Shown here: positions 7,982 through 18,098 of the stretch, in pieces | Position numbering within the stretch: position 1 is the stretch's first letter | Layout of the letters: every line of letters begins with the position of its first letter | NCBI GenBank assembly: GCA_030657355.1 | Contig: CP131056.1 | Coordinates: 1,508,501 to 1,572,500, forward strand | Origin: Radicibacter daui | Lineage (GTDB): Bacteria; Pseudomonadota; Alphaproteobacteria; Radicibacterales; Radicibacteraceae | Length of the DNA: 64,000 bases | Direction of reading: 5' to 3' | Notes under the pieces: model-generated | Databases searched by the model: none | What the model was told of the DNA's origin: nothing | The model's input: the letters and a program-made list of their open reading frames with translations, nothing else | Program-made: the position numbers and the translations under genes

Positions 7982-9343
7982 TCAGCCGGCCTTGTTTGCG
8001 AGGTCCCCGGCCAGCCTGTTGTGCCGGCGGGTAAGGGCGCTGAGGTCAATCGTTTCCAGCTGTCCCTCGCGTACGACCACCCGGCCATTGATGATGCTGA
8101 AGCTCACCTGCTCCGGGCTGCAGAAGATGAGGGCGGCGAGCGGGTCATGCAGGCCGCCGGCGAAGGCGGGGGCCGACAGGTCAAAGGCGGCGAAATCGCA
8201 GGCCATGCCCGGAGCAAGGGCACCGATATCATCGCGGCCCAGCACCTTCGCGCCCCCCAGCGTGGCGATCTCCAGCGCGGTACGGGCGCTCATGGCATCG
8301 GGCCCGTATTTGACCCGTTGCAGCAACATCGCCTGCCGTGCCTCGCCCAGCATATGGCCGCCATCGTTGGAGGCGGAGCCATCGACGCCGAGCCCGACGG
8401 GAATGCCGGCGGCGCGCATGCGCCCGATCGGCGCGATACCGGAGGCAAGGCGCATGTTGGAGCAGGGGCAGTGGGCAACGCCGGTGCCGGTACGGCCAAA
8501 GAGGTTGATGCCGTGATCGTCCAGATGCACGCAGTGGGCATGCCACACATCCGGGCCGACCCAGCCCAGATCCTCGACATATTCCGCCGGGGTCTTGCCG
8601 AACATCTGGCGGCTATAGGCGATGTCATTGTCGTTTTCAGCCAGATGTGTGTGCAGCGAAACGCCGTAGCTGCGCGCCAGCGCCGCGCTGTCGCGCATCA
8701 GGCCGGTGGAGACGGAAAAGGGAGAGCAGGGCGCCACCACGATGCGGCGCATCGAGAGCGGCGCCGGGTCGTGATAGGCCTCGATCAGGCGCTGGGTTTC
8801 CTTGAGGATCGCGGCCTCGTCTTCCACCACGCTGTCCGGCGGCAGGCCGCCCTTGCTCTCCCCCACACTCATGCTGCCGCGGGCGGCGTGGAAGCGCATG
8901 CCGATATCGTCTGCCGCTTCCAGCGCGTCGTCCAGCCGGCAGCCATTGGGGTAGATGTAGAGATGGTCCGACGAGGTGGTGCAGCCGGAAAGGATAAGCT
9001 CGGCCATCGCCGTCTGTGTGGAGACGTGGATCATCTCCGGGGTCAGGCCCGCCCAGAGTGGGTAGAGTGTCTTCAGCCAGCCAAAGAGCTCCGCATCCTG
9101 CGCCGCCGGTACGGCCCGCGTCAGGCTCTGGTACATATGGTGGTGGGTGTTGATGAGGCCCGGAATGACGATGTGGCCGGATAGGTCCAGCACTTCGTCC
9201 GCCGTCTGCGGCAGCTCATCCGCCTTTCCGACAGAGACGATGCGGCCACCCTCCGCATAGAGCCCGCCGCCCGCGATTTCCGGCCGCTCCCCGTCCATGG
9301 TCACAAGCAGGTCGGCATTGCGGACAAGAAGGCTGCGGGGCAT
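7982..9343 (-). CDS. 8-oxoguanine deaminase (amidohydrolase superfamily)
   Basis: 453-residue metal-dependent amidohydrolase that deaminates 8-oxoguanine to uric acid. The N-terminal sandwich (LLVRNADLLVTMDGER) leads to the metal site NTHHHMYQ (His67-69). Later metal/active-site segments are HTHLAEND, HAHCVHL and GLGVDGSASNDGG. The whole pattern matches 8-oxoguanine deaminases, which were formerly annotated as hydroxydechloroatrazine ethylaminohydrolase (AtzB/TrzN relatives). The start at 9343 (MPRSLLVRNAD) is preferred over an in-frame ATG at 9385 because family members begin there. It is divergent from a nucleoside hydrolase that could supply free oxidised bases. Confidence 0.85.
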   Translation of the reverse strand: MPRSLLVRNADLLVTMDGERPEIAGGGLYAEGGRIVSVGKADELPQTADEVLDLSGHIVIPGLINTHHHMYQSLTRAVPAAQDAELFGWLKTLYPLWAGLTPEMIHVSTQTAMAELILSGCTTSSDHLYIYPNGCRLDDALEAADDIGMRFHAARGSMSVGESKGGLPPDSVVEDEAAILKETQRLIEAYHDPAPLSMRRIVVAPCSPFSVSTGLMRDSAALARSYGVSLHTHLAENDNDIAYSRQMFGKTPAEYVEDLGWVGPDVWHAHCVHLDDHGINLFGRTGTGVAHCPCSNMRLASGIAPIGRMRAAGIPVGLGVDGSASNDGGHMLGEARQAMLLQRVKYGPDAMSARTALEIATLGGAKVLGRDDIGALAPGMACDFAAFDLSAPAFAGGLHDPLAALIFCSPEQVSFSIINGRVVVREGQLETIDLSALTRRHNRLAGDLANKAG

Positions 9344-9381
9344 CGGTGATTCCGGTCTTAAGTCTGAAGAGAGGCCATGCT

Positions 9382-9403
9382 GCACCGGACATCATGCCGG
9401 TGC
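9382..9403. promoter_or_regulatory. Inverted repeat in the divergent purine-gene spacer
   Basis: GCACCGG and CCGGTGC form a perfect 7-bp inverted repeat with an 8-bp spacer between the divergent 8-oxoguanine deaminase and nucleoside hydrolase genes. It may be an operator shared by both; a chance GC-rich palindrome cannot be excluded. Confidence 0.3.
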
Positions 9404-9513
9404 CAATGCTGACTTCCGCTGGACGAAAACAGCGCTTTTCCGCCGGGCGTGGATTTGTGCTAGTGCCACGTCAGCAACACCCTCTCCCTCAAGTCAGGAA
9501 AGCGCGCTCAGCC

Positions 9514-10479
9514 GTGGTTACCAAGGTCATATTCGATACCGATCCGGGCGTGGACGATACCGCGGCCCTGCTGTTCATCCATGCCGCGCCGGAGCTCGAT
9601 CTTGTCGGCATCACCACCGTGTTCGGTAATGCCCATATCGAGACGACGACCCGCAACGCGCTTTATCTGGCCGAGCGTTTCAACATTCCCTGCCCGGTGG
9701 CGCAGGGTGCGGGGCAGGCGCTGAAGCGCCGTTATGAGGGGCCGCCCACCTTCATCCATGGCGTCGACGGGCTGGGCGATGTCGGCGTGCCGGAGACGAT
9801 CTCCCGCACGGTCGATCCGCGTCCGGCGCACCGCTTCATCATCGATATGGTGAAGGCCCATCCGGGCGAGATCACGCTGATTGCCGTTGGCCGTATGACC
9901 AATCTCGCCCTTGCGCTTGAAGAAGCGCCGGAGATTGCCGGCCTCGTCAAGCAGGTCGTGATCATGGGCGGCGCCTTCGGGCAGAACGGCCATGGCGGCA
10001 ATGTAACCCCGGCAGCAGAAGCCAACATCATCGGCGATCCGGAAGCGGCCGACATCATGCTCGGCGTGCCCTGGCCGGTGGTGGTGGTCGGGCTTGATGT
10101 GACCAAGGAAACCTTCATGGCGCCGGAAGGGCTTGCCCGTCTGGTGCGCGAGGCCGGCGATGCCGGCCGGTTCATCGCCGAGACCTCCGAGCTCTACAAG
10201 CAGTTCCACATCGACCGCCACGGGCTCGACGGCATTTTCATGCATGATAGCTGCGCCGTCGCCTATGTGCTGGCGCCCGAGCTCTTTACCACCCGCAGCG
10301 GCGCGATGCGCGTGGCGACCGAGGGCATTGCCGTCGGCCAGACCATCCAGAAGCCGGACAGCGTCAACTTCGCGCCGGGCGCTTGGGATGGCCTGCCGTC
10401 GCAGCTTGCCTGCATCGGCATTGATCACGAAGCTGTCCTGGAACTCTTCCACCAGAAACTGGCCCTTCTGGGCAATTGA
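9514..10479 (+). CDS. Inosine/uridine-preferring nucleoside hydrolase
   Basis: 321-residue nucleoside N-ribohydrolase that splits nucleosides into base and ribose. The calcium/ribose signature DTDPGVDD is at residues 8-15, followed by NLALA, VIMGGAF, EANIIGDPEAAD and HDSCAV, in the family's usual order. The start is taken as GTG at 9514, immediately before VTKVIFDTDPG. AGGAAAG at 9496-9502 is the ribosome site, and upstream ATGs would add unrelated sequence. No signal peptide, so it is cytoplasmic. It pairs divergently with 8-oxoguanine deaminase. Confidence 0.87.
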   Translation: MVTKVIFDTDPGVDDTAALLFIHAAPELDLVGITTVFGNAHIETTTRNALYLAERFNIPCPVAQGAGQALKRRYEGPPTFIHGVDGLGDVGVPETISRTVDPRPAHRFIIDMVKAHPGEITLIAVGRMTNLALALEEAPEIAGLVKQVVIMGGAFGQNGHGGNVTPAAEANIIGDPEAADIMLGVPWPVVVVGLDVTKETFMAPEGLARLVREAGDAGRFIAETSELYKQFHIDRHGLDGIFMHDSCAVAYVLAPELFTTRSGAMRVATEGIAVGQTIQKPDSVNFAPGAWDGLPSQLACIGIDHEAVLELFHQKLALLGN

Positions 10480-10502
10480 GGCTTTTTGCCCCAATTGCGT
10501 AA

Positions 10503-10539
10503 AAAATGCGGCGAAGGGTGGAACCTTCTGCCGCATTTT
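10503..10539 (+). terminator. Intrinsic terminator after nucleoside hydrolase
   Basis: AAAATGCGGC / GCCGCATTTT encloses an inner GAAGG / CCTTC stem, giving a long hairpin that ends in a T run 24 bp after the stop codon. Confidence 0.75.
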
Positions 10540-10593
10540 GCTGTTGGTGATGCAGGGCTGATCAGGAGGGGCCGGGGGGCTGCCGGTTGGCCA

Positions 10594-10619
10594 GGCGGGC
10601 CGGAGCAATCCGGCCCGCC
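10594..10619. terminator. Second GC-rich hairpin, possible terminator
   Basis: A perfect 10-bp inverted repeat GGCGGGCCGG / CCGGCCCGCC with a 6-nt loop, followed by CCTTTC. The weak T tract makes termination uncertain. Confidence 0.4.
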
Positions 10620-10706
10620 CCTTTCAGGCATCAACCTGCTGCCCGTAACGCCTGCCGCCCTGTGCCGGCCAAGCGAAGCGGTGCCGGCAAGCGCAAGGGG
10701 GCATCC

Positions 10707-10805
10707 ATGCGTTTCATCGACGGTTTCATCGCCAGCGGCTACGGGGTCTGCACCTTTGCTGCCATCCTGCTGGTCTCCGGTCTGCTCTCGCTCGTCGTCT
10801 ACTAG
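10707..10805 (+). CDS. Candidate 32-residue single-pass membrane peptide
   Basis: ATG at 10707 is preceded by AAGGGG at 10695-10700, a good ribosome-site spacing, and opens a 32-codon frame ending in TAG. The N-terminal part (MRFIDGFIASGYG) is followed by a strongly hydrophobic segment (about residues 14-31, rich in Leu, Val and Ile). I do not recognise a family. It ends 4 bp into the 3' end of the convergent YbhN-like gene and lies after two hairpins, so it would need its own promoter. Confidence 0.4.
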   Translation: MRFIDGFIASGYGVCTFAAILLVSGLLSLVVY

Positions 10806-11764
10806 GCGCCGGACGAGGAGCGGGCCTGTTCCGCCTTGTTCTGCCGGGCCAGTTCCGTGCGCTCGAAAATGAGCACGAAAATGGGCGACAGGCTGAAGGG
10901 GATGAGCAGGTAAAGGATACGGAAGACGATCAGCGCGGCCAGAACGTCCGCCGGGGCGAGTTCAGGCAGCGCGGTCATGAAGACGATCTCCAGCACACCC
11001 AGCCCGCCCGGCGCATGCGAGAGCAGTGCGACGGAGAAGGACATGAGGAAGATGCCCAGCACCGTCAGGTAGCTGAGATGGGCATCCGCCGGCAGGGCGA
11101 AATAGATGATGCCTGCTGCGCCGAGCAGTTCAACCGGCGCCACGATCAGCTGGCGAACGATGACTTCGATGCGCGGGTAATAGAGATCAGTCTTGCCGAT
11201 GCGCAGCGGCTTGAAGCCGCGCCAGCCGCCATAGATGTAAAGCGCCACCAGCGACAGCATGGCGGCGCCGAGCAGCATGGAGGCCCACATCGGTACGTCG
11301 GCCCAGAAGCGCTGCAGCAGATGCGGCTCCAGGATCAGCACCAGCCCGCCGAGAGAAACCGCCCCCAGAATGAAGGTGAAGGAGCACAGCGCCACCAGCA
11401 CGCCCACTTCGCTGGTCGAAAGCCCGCGCGAGGAGTAGGCGCGATAGCGCACGACAGCGCCGGAGATCACCGAGGCGCCGATATTGTGCGACAGCGCGTA
11501 GGCGGTGAAGGAGGCGATGGTGATGAAGAGCCAGGAGATCTTCCGCCGCAGATGCAGCAGCGCGACGGCGTCATAGCCGGCAAGCGCGGCATAGGCGATC
11601 ACGGTGGCGGCCGTTGCCAGAAGCCAGCGGTGGAACGGGATGGCCTCGAAGCTCTCCACGACGTCGTCGAGGGAGAGGTTGCGGAACTCGTGATAGATGA
11701 GCCAGAGGGAAACGACGACGACCGTAAGACCAATGGCCGGCCAGATATATTTCTTGATTTTCAT
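10802..11764 (-). CDS. UPF0104/YbhN family integral membrane protein (LPG synthase TM-region family)
   Basis: 320-residue polytopic inner-membrane protein with about eight hydrophobic segments, starting with IWPAIGLTVVVVSLWLIY. It resembles the transmembrane half of lysylphosphatidylglycerol synthase (flippase-like part) without the soluble aminoacyl-transfer domain. Segments SHNIGASVISGAVVRYRAYS and SHAPGGLGVLEIVF are typical of the family. Substrate is unknown; a lipid or lipid-linked compound is the usual guess. It lies downstream of ligA on the same strand, with an apparent ligA terminator between. Confidence 0.75.
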   Translation of the reverse strand: MKIKKYIWPAIGLTVVVVSLWLIYHEFRNLSLDDVVESFEAIPFHRWLLATAATVIAYAALAGYDAVALLHLRRKISWLFITIASFTAYALSHNIGASVISGAVVRYRAYSSRGLSTSEVGVLVALCSFTFILGAVSLGGLVLILEPHLLQRFWADVPMWASMLLGAAMLSLVALYIYGGWRGFKPLRIGKTDLYYPRIEVIVRQLIVAPVELLGAAGIIYFALPADAHLSYLTVLGIFLMSFSVALLSHAPGGLGVLEIVFMTALPELAPADVLAALIVFRILYLLIPFSLSPIFVLIFERTELARQNKAEQARSSSGA

Positions 11765-11921
11765 GCGGCCGCTTTCAGCAATTCCACAATGCTCCCTCTG
11801 GTGTCTTCCGGACCTGACTGCATGCTCCGGCGCTCCTGGCTACCAATATGGTTATTGAAGGTGTGCCTTCGCAAGGCGCCAGTTGCCTCCCCATGCGGAT
11901 GGATAGGCCCTCAGAAGTTTA

Positions 11922-11945
11922 AAACCTCATAAGACGGTGAGGGTT

Positions 11946-11946
<1 letters not shown>
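11922..11946 (-). terminator. Putative ligA terminator
   Basis: On the minus strand AAACCCTCA pairs with TGAGGTTT with one bulged C, starting at the ligA stop codon and ending in TTTTAAAC. Confidence 0.45.
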
Positions 11947-14096
<2,150 letters not shown>

Positions 14097-14239
14097 TCAG
14101 TGTTCCAGCCGTCCTCGCCATCGGCGGCTCGCGAGAGACTCAAGTCGTACGGCGCCTTATCAGATGGGTTCGCGCTCTATGACTAATTTTGTATGATTGC
14201 TGTGGACGGCAGGTTGCCCTCCATCCGGAAGAGGATGTC

Positions 14240-14701
14240 ATGAACCTTGTGACGAGGCTGGCCTATTGGCGGAACTGGCGGATCGCGCGGGAGCTGCTTG
14301 CGCTTTACGGCGTTGAAATACCGGCTGAGGTGCGGATCGGTACCGGCCTCGAAATCCTGCATCGCGGCTTCGGCACCGTTATCCATCCCACCACCGTTAT
14401 CGGCAACAATGTGCGCATCTACCATCAGGTAACCATCGGCCGCGCCGATGCCCATCTGGATTCGCAACATACGCGCATGGAGCGGGTCATAATTGGCGAC
14501 GGCGTGGTGCTGTTTCCCGGCGCCAAGATTTTGGGCGGCGCTGGCGTCACCACCATCGGGCGGGGCTGCCTCATTGCTGCGAATGCGGTGGTGCGCGAAT
14601 CCACCGGCGATAACGAGGTCTGGGCCGGCGTTCCGGCGCGCAAGGTGGGGATGAGAAAGGACCTGCCTGTAGAGCCTCTGCCTGCTAGCGTTGGGCTATA
14701 G
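14240..14701 (+). CDS. Hexapeptide-repeat acyltransferase, serine acetyltransferase-like
   Basis: 153-residue left-handed beta-helix acyltransferase. Hexapeptide turns are visible through IGTGLEILHRGFGTVIHPTT, IGNNVRIYHQVTIG and ILGGAGVTTIG, followed by the usual VWAGVPARKVG cap. It lacks the N-terminal helical domain of full CysE, so it is more like short transferases of polysaccharide or serine O-acetylation. The start at 14240 is chosen for the GGAAGAGG site 6-10 bp upstream. The acceptor cannot be told from the sequence. Confidence 0.75.
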   Translation: MNLVTRLAYWRNWRIARELLALYGVEIPAEVRIGTGLEILHRGFGTVIHPTTVIGNNVRIYHQVTIGRADAHLDSQHTRMERVIIGDGVVLFPGAKILGGAGVTTIGRGCLIAANAVVRESTGDNEVWAGVPARKVGMRKDLPVEPLPASVGL

Positions 14702-14751
14702 CCTGCGCCGCTTCGGCCGGGCCGCAATCGACAGCCGGGCGCCTCCACAGT

Positions 14752-15693
14752 ATGTCCAAACTCCCCGATCTTGAGGCTCTCTCCATCTTCGCCAAGGTGG
14801 CCGAGCTGCGGTCCTTTGCGGCTGCCAGCGAGGAACTGGGGCTTTCCAAACCCACGGTCTCCAAGGCAGTGAGCCGGCTGGAGCATCGGCTGGGGACCCG
14901 GCTTTTCAACCGCACCTCGCGCCAGCTCGCGCTGACCGACGCGGGCCAGCGGCTGATGCCGAAGGCGGCGCGGCTGCTGGCGGATGCGGAAGCCGCGGAA
15001 AGTGAAATGCTGAACCAGTCAGTGACCCCGCGCGGGCTCCTGCGGCTGGCCGTGCCGATGTCCTTCGGCGTGCGCGAGGTGGCGCCGGCCTTGCCGGGGT
15101 TTCTGGCCCAGTATCCGCAGGTATCGGTGGACCTGCATCTGAGCGACGAGACCGTCGATCTGATCGGCGGCGGTTACGATGCCGCCCTGCGTATTGCGGC
15201 CCTGCCGGACAGCTCGCTGGTGGCCCGGCGGCTGGCGCCGATACCGCGCCTGCTGGTCTGTGCCCCCTGTTATCTGGAAGGGCGCACGGCGCCGGAGCAT
15301 CCACGCGATCTCATGGACCATTCCTGCCTTTCCTACGCCTATCTGGCGACACCGGAGGTCTGGCATTTCACCCACAAGAGCGGGGAGCAGGTGTCGGTCA
15401 GTCCGGCAGGCCAGCTCAAGGCCAACAATGCCGACGCTCTGACCCCGGCGCTTTTTTCCGGCCTGGGCATCGCCCTGCAGCCGGAGTTTGTCGTCGGGCC
15501 TGCTGTCCGGGACGGGCGCCTTGCCGTATTGCTGCCCGACTGGCAGACGCCCTCCATCGCGCTTCATCTCGTCATGCCGCCCGGCGGCCCGCGCCCGGCC
15601 CGGGTTGAAGCTCTGGCGGCCTATCTCGGCCGTTATTTCTCCAAGGGCGAACGCGGCAAGGCCGAAGCGGAGATGCTCGGAATAAAAGAATAG
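14752..15693 (+). CDS. LysR-family transcriptional regulator
   Basis: 313-residue LTTR with an N-terminal winged helix-turn-helix (residues about 5-65: LEALSIFAKVAELRSFAAA, SKPTVSKAVSRLE, RLFNRTSR) and a periplasmic-binding-like effector domain from about residue 90. It lies immediately upstream of, and in the same direction as, a YcaC-type hydrolase gene across a 122-bp AT-rich spacer holding inverted repeats. Control of that gene is therefore likely. The 50-bp spacer after the acyltransferase gene is too short to decide whether they are co-transcribed. Confidence 0.9.
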   Translation: MSKLPDLEALSIFAKVAELRSFAAASEELGLSKPTVSKAVSRLEHRLGTRLFNRTSRQLALTDAGQRLMPKAARLLADAEAAESEMLNQSVTPRGLLRLAVPMSFGVREVAPALPGFLAQYPQVSVDLHLSDETVDLIGGGYDAALRIAALPDSSLVARRLAPIPRLLVCAPCYLEGRTAPEHPRDLMDHSCLSYAYLATPEVWHFTHKSGEQVSVSPAGQLKANNADALTPALFSGLGIALQPEFVVGPAVRDGRLAVLLPDWQTPSIALHLVMPPGGPRPARVEALAAYLGRYFSKGERGKAEAEMLGIKE

Positions 15694-15730
15694 AAACGAT
15701 GAGTTTCAATCAATTCTATTTTTTGAAATG
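15689..15730. promoter_or_regulatory. AT-rich inverted repeats upstream of the YcaC-type hydrolase
   Basis: Overlapping symmetric elements: AATAGAA (15689-15695) pairs with TTCTATT (15714-15720). GAAAC and GTTTC (15693-15707) flank a 5-bp spacer, and a TTTCA...TGAAA pair extends to about 15729. This could be the LysR-regulator binding site, or the outer stem followed by TTTTT could end the lysR transcript. Confidence 0.4.
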
Positions 15731-15815
15731 ATGATCTGGCCGATGCTTCAACTGTCAGCGCCGCCACGCAATCCCGCGAAACGGCCGGCGCGAAAAGAAC
15801 AGAGGAAGCTTCAAA

Positions 15816-16499
15816 ATGCCGATGATCATCTCTTCAAAGACCGCCCCGAAGGCCACCGCCACCGCCGGTTCCGCCCTGCTGACGCCGGACGATCACACGC
15901 TGATCATGATCGACCACCAGTCGCAGATGGCGTTCGCCACCAAGTCGATCGACCCGGTGCAGCTGCGCAACAATGCCGGCCTCGTGGCCGAGGCGGCCGC
16001 CGGCTTCAACGTCTCCACCATCCTGACTACGGTTGCCGAAAAGACCTTCTCCGGCCCGATGTTCAGCGAGATCAAGGATGCCTTCCCGACGGCTCCGGTC
16101 ATTGACCGCACCAGCATGAATTCCTGGGAAGACCAGAATGTCATCGATGCCGTGAACCGCATCGGCAAGCGCAAGATCGTGCTGGCCGGCCTGTGGACAG
16201 GTGTGTGTATCGTCGGCCCGGCATTGTCGGCCCTTGAGCAGGGTTTTGATGTCTATGTGATTGCCGATGCCAGCGGCGACGTGTCCGAGGAAGCGCATCA
16301 GCGCGCCATGGAGCGCATGGTTCAGGCCGGCGCCCACCCCATGACTTCTCTGCAGTACCTGCTCGAGCTGCAGCGCGACTGGGCCCGTACCGAGACCTAC
16401 AGCATGACCACCGGCATCGCTTCGCGGCTGGGCGGCGCCTATGGCCTCGGCATCATCTACGCCAAGAACATGTTCGGCGCCTCCGAAGGTGGCCACTGA
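15816..16499 (+). CDS. Isochorismatase-family (YcaC-type) cysteine hydrolase
   Basis: 227-residue cysteine hydrolase of the isochorismatase superfamily. Asp33 (IMIDHQ) and nucleophile Cys131 (WTGVCIVGPALSALEQG) are in the expected places. RTSMNSWEDQNVIDAV, the cis-peptide region and DASGDVSEEAH closely follow the YcaC pattern. Reaction unknown; YcaC-like proteins have no firmly assigned substrate. The start at 15816 (MPMIISSKTAPKA) has AGAGGAAG about 10-17 bp upstream. It precedes small membrane-protein genes on the same strand. Confidence 0.85.
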   Translation: MPMIISSKTAPKATATAGSALLTPDDHTLIMIDHQSQMAFATKSIDPVQLRNNAGLVAEAAAGFNVSTILTTVAEKTFSGPMFSEIKDAFPTAPVIDRTSMNSWEDQNVIDAVNRIGKRKIVLAGLWTGVCIVGPALSALEQGFDVYVIADASGDVSEEAHQRAMERMVQAGAHPMTSLQYLLELQRDWARTETYSMTTGIASRLGGAYGLGIIYAKNMFGASEGGH

Positions 16500-16598
16500 A
16501 CGTTCCTCCGCATGGGCCGGGCCGGCTCCCCGCTTTCCTGCGTGGCCGGTCCGCCCCGACGGTCCCGGTCACCTCCCGGAAGAGGGGAGTTCCCTGCC

Positions 16599-16790
16599 AT
16601 GAAACCCTATCTGATCTCGCTGGCCGCGGGCCTGCTGATGGGCCTGCTTTATAACCTGCTCAACGTTCGTTCTCCCGCGCCGCCGGCCATCGCTCTCGTC
16701 GGGCTTCTGGGCATGGTGCTGGGGGAGCAGGCCCTGCCGGTGCTGCGCCAACTGCTGACGCTGGCCCTGACCAACTGGCGGATCCTCTGA
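16599..16790 (+). CDS. XapX domain-containing small membrane protein
   Basis: 63 residues, MKPYLISLAAGLLMGLLYNL followed by a second hydrophobic stretch IALVGLLGMVLGEQ. The two-helix hairpin with the SPAPPAIALVGLLGM loop matches the XapX family (small proteins often next to YcaC/isochorismatase-like genes). GAGGGGAG about 10-17 bp upstream supports the ATG at 16599. Function is unknown. Confidence 0.75.
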   Translation: MKPYLISLAAGLLMGLLYNLLNVRSPAPPAIALVGLLGMVLGEQALPVLRQLLTLALTNWRIL

Positions 16791-16899
16791 AGGGGCCGCG
16801 ACTGCATGATTAGCCGGCTTCCGGCACGCGCATTCAAGAAAGAGGCAGCCCTTCAGGCGCATATGCCTTGGGGAAGTGGCCAGAGGAGGGGCTCTTAAA

Positions 16900-17355
16900 A
16901 TGTCCGACCGTTCAATTTCATCCATCAGCTCTGGTTCCGGCGACGGCCGCGGCGATGCCTTCCTTTGGCGCGCCGGCCAGTTCATCGCTCTCCTGGGCCT
17001 GTGCTCGGCCTATATCCAGGGCGGCCTCACCAAGCTGTTCGACTTTCCTGGCGCGATTGCGGAAGCCACCCATTTCGGGCTGCCCTTTCCTGTTGTCGTC
17101 GCCGTGATCACGATCGTTCTGGAACTTGGCGCCTCTTTCCTCATTCTCAGCGGGCGCCTGCGCTGGGCCGGATCACTTGCTCTTGCCGGTTTCACGCTGA
17201 TGGCAACCTTTATCGCCAACCGCTTCTGGGAGCTGCCCCAGGGTGAGCGCTTCATGGTCGAGAATGCCTTCTTCGAGCATCTCGGCCTCGTCGGCGGTTT
17301 CCTCTTTGTTGCCTTGTTCGATCTTGGCCGGCTGCTGCCGGCGCGGAGGGTGTGA
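16900..17355 (+). CDS. DoxX family membrane protein
   Basis: 151-residue four-helix membrane protein. DAFLWRAGQFIALLGLCSAY, GGLTKLFDFPG, ATHFGLPFPVVVAVITIVLELGAS and FMATFIANRFW-type segments follow the DoxX/SURF4-like layout. The ATG at 16900 is preferred over a GTG at 16876 because AGAGGAGGGG at 16882-16891 is spaced correctly for it. The next gene starts directly after its stop (TGAGATG), so the two are likely co-translated. Biochemical role is not established. Confidence 0.75.
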   Translation: MSDRSISSISSGSGDGRGDAFLWRAGQFIALLGLCSAYIQGGLTKLFDFPGAIAEATHFGLPFPVVVAVITIVLELGASFLILSGRLRWAGSLALAGFTLMATFIANRFWELPQGERFMVENAFFEHLGLVGGFLFVALFDLGRLLPARRV

Positions 17356-17356
17356 G

Positions 17357-18091
17357 ATGAGCCAGACTTTCGGCCGCCTGCTGGGTGCAGGCGATCCCCG
17401 TCAGGGCCCGCTGCCGGTTTTGCTCCTGGCTCTCACCGTGGTGACCGGACTTGTCGATGCCGTCAGCTTTCTCGCGCTCGGCCGGGTCTTTGTTGCCAAC
17501 ATGACCGGCAATGTCGTGGTGCTGGGTTTTGCCGTGGCCGGCACCGCCGGATTTTCCATCCTCGCTTCGGTTGTCGCCATCTTCGCCTTTCTGGGCGGGG
17601 CTGCCGGCGGCGGGTATCTTGCCCGCCGCGCCGGCACCAGCCGCATCTGGCTGCTCAGCCGGGCCATCTGGCTGGAGACGGCGCTGGTGATCCTGTCGCT
17701 CGCGCTCAGCTTTGCTGTGGCAGGTAATGTCGAGGATGCCCTTGGGCACTATGGGCTCATCCTGCTGCTCGGCCTTGCCATGGGCATGCAGAATGCCGTT
17801 GCCCGCCGCCTTGCCGTGCCAGACATGACGACGACGGTGCTGACCCTGACCCTGACCGGCATTGCGGCGGATGGCGCTGCCGGCGGTGTGCCCGGCAGCT
17901 GGCGTGCCAGCCTGCTGCGCCGTCTGCGTGCAGTGCTGGCCATGTTTATCGGCGCTGCCGTTGGCGCTTTCCTGCTCGGTCAGGCCGGCGTTACCGCTGT
18001 TCTGGTGGTCGCCGCCGGCCTGCTGGTCATCGCCAGCCTCGCCGCCCTGCCGCATCACCGGTCCGTGGAGCCCTGGGCGATCGCCGGTTAA
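17357..18091 (+). CDS. DUF1275 (YoaK-like) membrane protein
   Basis: 244-residue integral membrane protein with about six hydrophobic segments. VTGLVDAVSFLALGRVFVANMTGN is the family signature (D, F, G, R and the MTGN turn), and GLAMGMQNAVARRLAVPDM is the second conserved block. The start at 17357 is one base after the DoxX stop and follows GCGGAGGGTG. Function unknown. It ends 7 bp from the convergent DUF1501 gene. Confidence 0.8.
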   Translation: MSQTFGRLLGAGDPRQGPLPVLLLALTVVTGLVDAVSFLALGRVFVANMTGNVVVLGFAVAGTAGFSILASVVAIFAFLGGAAGGGYLARRAGTSRIWLLSRAIWLETALVILSLALSFAVAGNVEDALGHYGLILLLGLAMGMQNAVARRLAVPDMTTTVLTLTLTGIAADGAAGGVPGSWRASLLRRLRAVLAMFIGAAVGAFLLGQAGVTAVLVVAAGLLVIASLAALPHHRSVEPWAIAG

Positions 18092-18098
18092 GGGGTGA

